Positions 63,756 through 64,000 of a stretch of DNA of 64,000 bases are shown here, in pieces; the first letter of the stretch is position 1; the number at the start of each line of letters is the position of its first letter. A program made the translations under genes and the position numbers. The stretch lies in assembly GCA_944472155.2 (NCBI GenBank), contig OX235272.1:94432020-94496019 (forward strand). The letters run 5' to 3'. The DNA comes from Trichobilharzia szidati (Eukaryota > Platyhelminthes > Trematoda > Strigeidida > Schistosomatidae). The notes beneath the pieces are model-generated. The model saw only the letters and a list, made by a program, of their open reading frames with translations, did no database searches and had not been told where the DNA came from.

Positions 63756-64000
63756 ATCTCATTATTTGTTTTAAATGAATGCTATCAGTATAGAAGTAGT
63801 GGTATGTGTATTTAATAGGTCCAAGTATTTTAACTTCTGTCAAGATGTTGATTGTTCGATGTTCCTAGAGAGGCCAACACACATTTTTATTCTTATTTAG
63901 GCTTATCAGATGGATTTAAGAGTATTCACCTTGGGCAATGATGTTTCCACTAAGGCTGAATGATTCAAACTCAATACAGGTAACTTTACTAGGAAGCCAT
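63756..64000. other. no gene seen
   Basis: Window edge; presumably intron. Nothing supportable. Confidence 0.35.

Overview
The window is AT-rich, repeat-dense animal DNA that looks like a blood fluke (Schistosoma or a close trematode relative). Pointers to this are a CsRn1-type Ty3/Gypsy element, a BEL/Pao element, many Penelope-like (GIY-YIG) retroelement remnants, RTE- and CR1-like LINEs, a Merlin transposase remnant, and tRNA-derived SINEs that carry hammerhead-ribozyme cores like the S. mansoni SM-alpha repeats. The genus is inferred from this repertoire, not from a marker gene. Almost everything recognisable is mobile; host coding sequence is sparse.

Layout. 1-8.1 kb: two SM-alpha-like SINEs (one with a near-complete hammerhead), two decayed Penelope-like elements, a solo LTR with a 4-bp target duplication, a broken Merlin transposase and a head-to-head SINE pair. 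8.16-20.46 kb: a complete minus-strand Ty3/Gypsy provirus (381-bp LTRs, TGTG duplication, primer-binding site, -1 frameshift heptamer) interrupted by a complete plus-strand BEL/Pao provirus (395/396-bp LTRs, GGGAT duplication, one intact 1773-codon gag-pol ORF). 20.5-29 kb: SINEs and further Penelope remnants, including one at 22.96-24.60 kb bounded by 291-bp inverted repeats and a 12-bp target duplication. 29-42 kb: solo LTRs, RTE LINE remains, many hammerhead-SINE copies, a 98-bp assembly gap and one possible host exon. 42.3-47.0 kb: a decayed CR1-like LINE. 47-56 kb: long stretch with few recognisable repeats, probably intronic or intergenic, with weak exon candidates. 56.1 kb: an intact NEDD8 gene, the only confidently named host gene. 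57-64 kb: more SINEs, Penelope fragments, a solo LTR, a fold-back hammerhead SINE, and a probable first exon coding for a signal peptide at the right edge.

Working together: the two LTR proviruses each show the parts of a self-replicating retroelement. The Gypsy copy is dead (one frameshift, one stop in integrase); the BEL copy is open throughout. The SINEs have pol III box A/B-like heads and hammerhead cores that could process their transcripts, and presumably depend on a LINE for copying. NEDD8 is a ubiquitin-like modifier acting on cullins.
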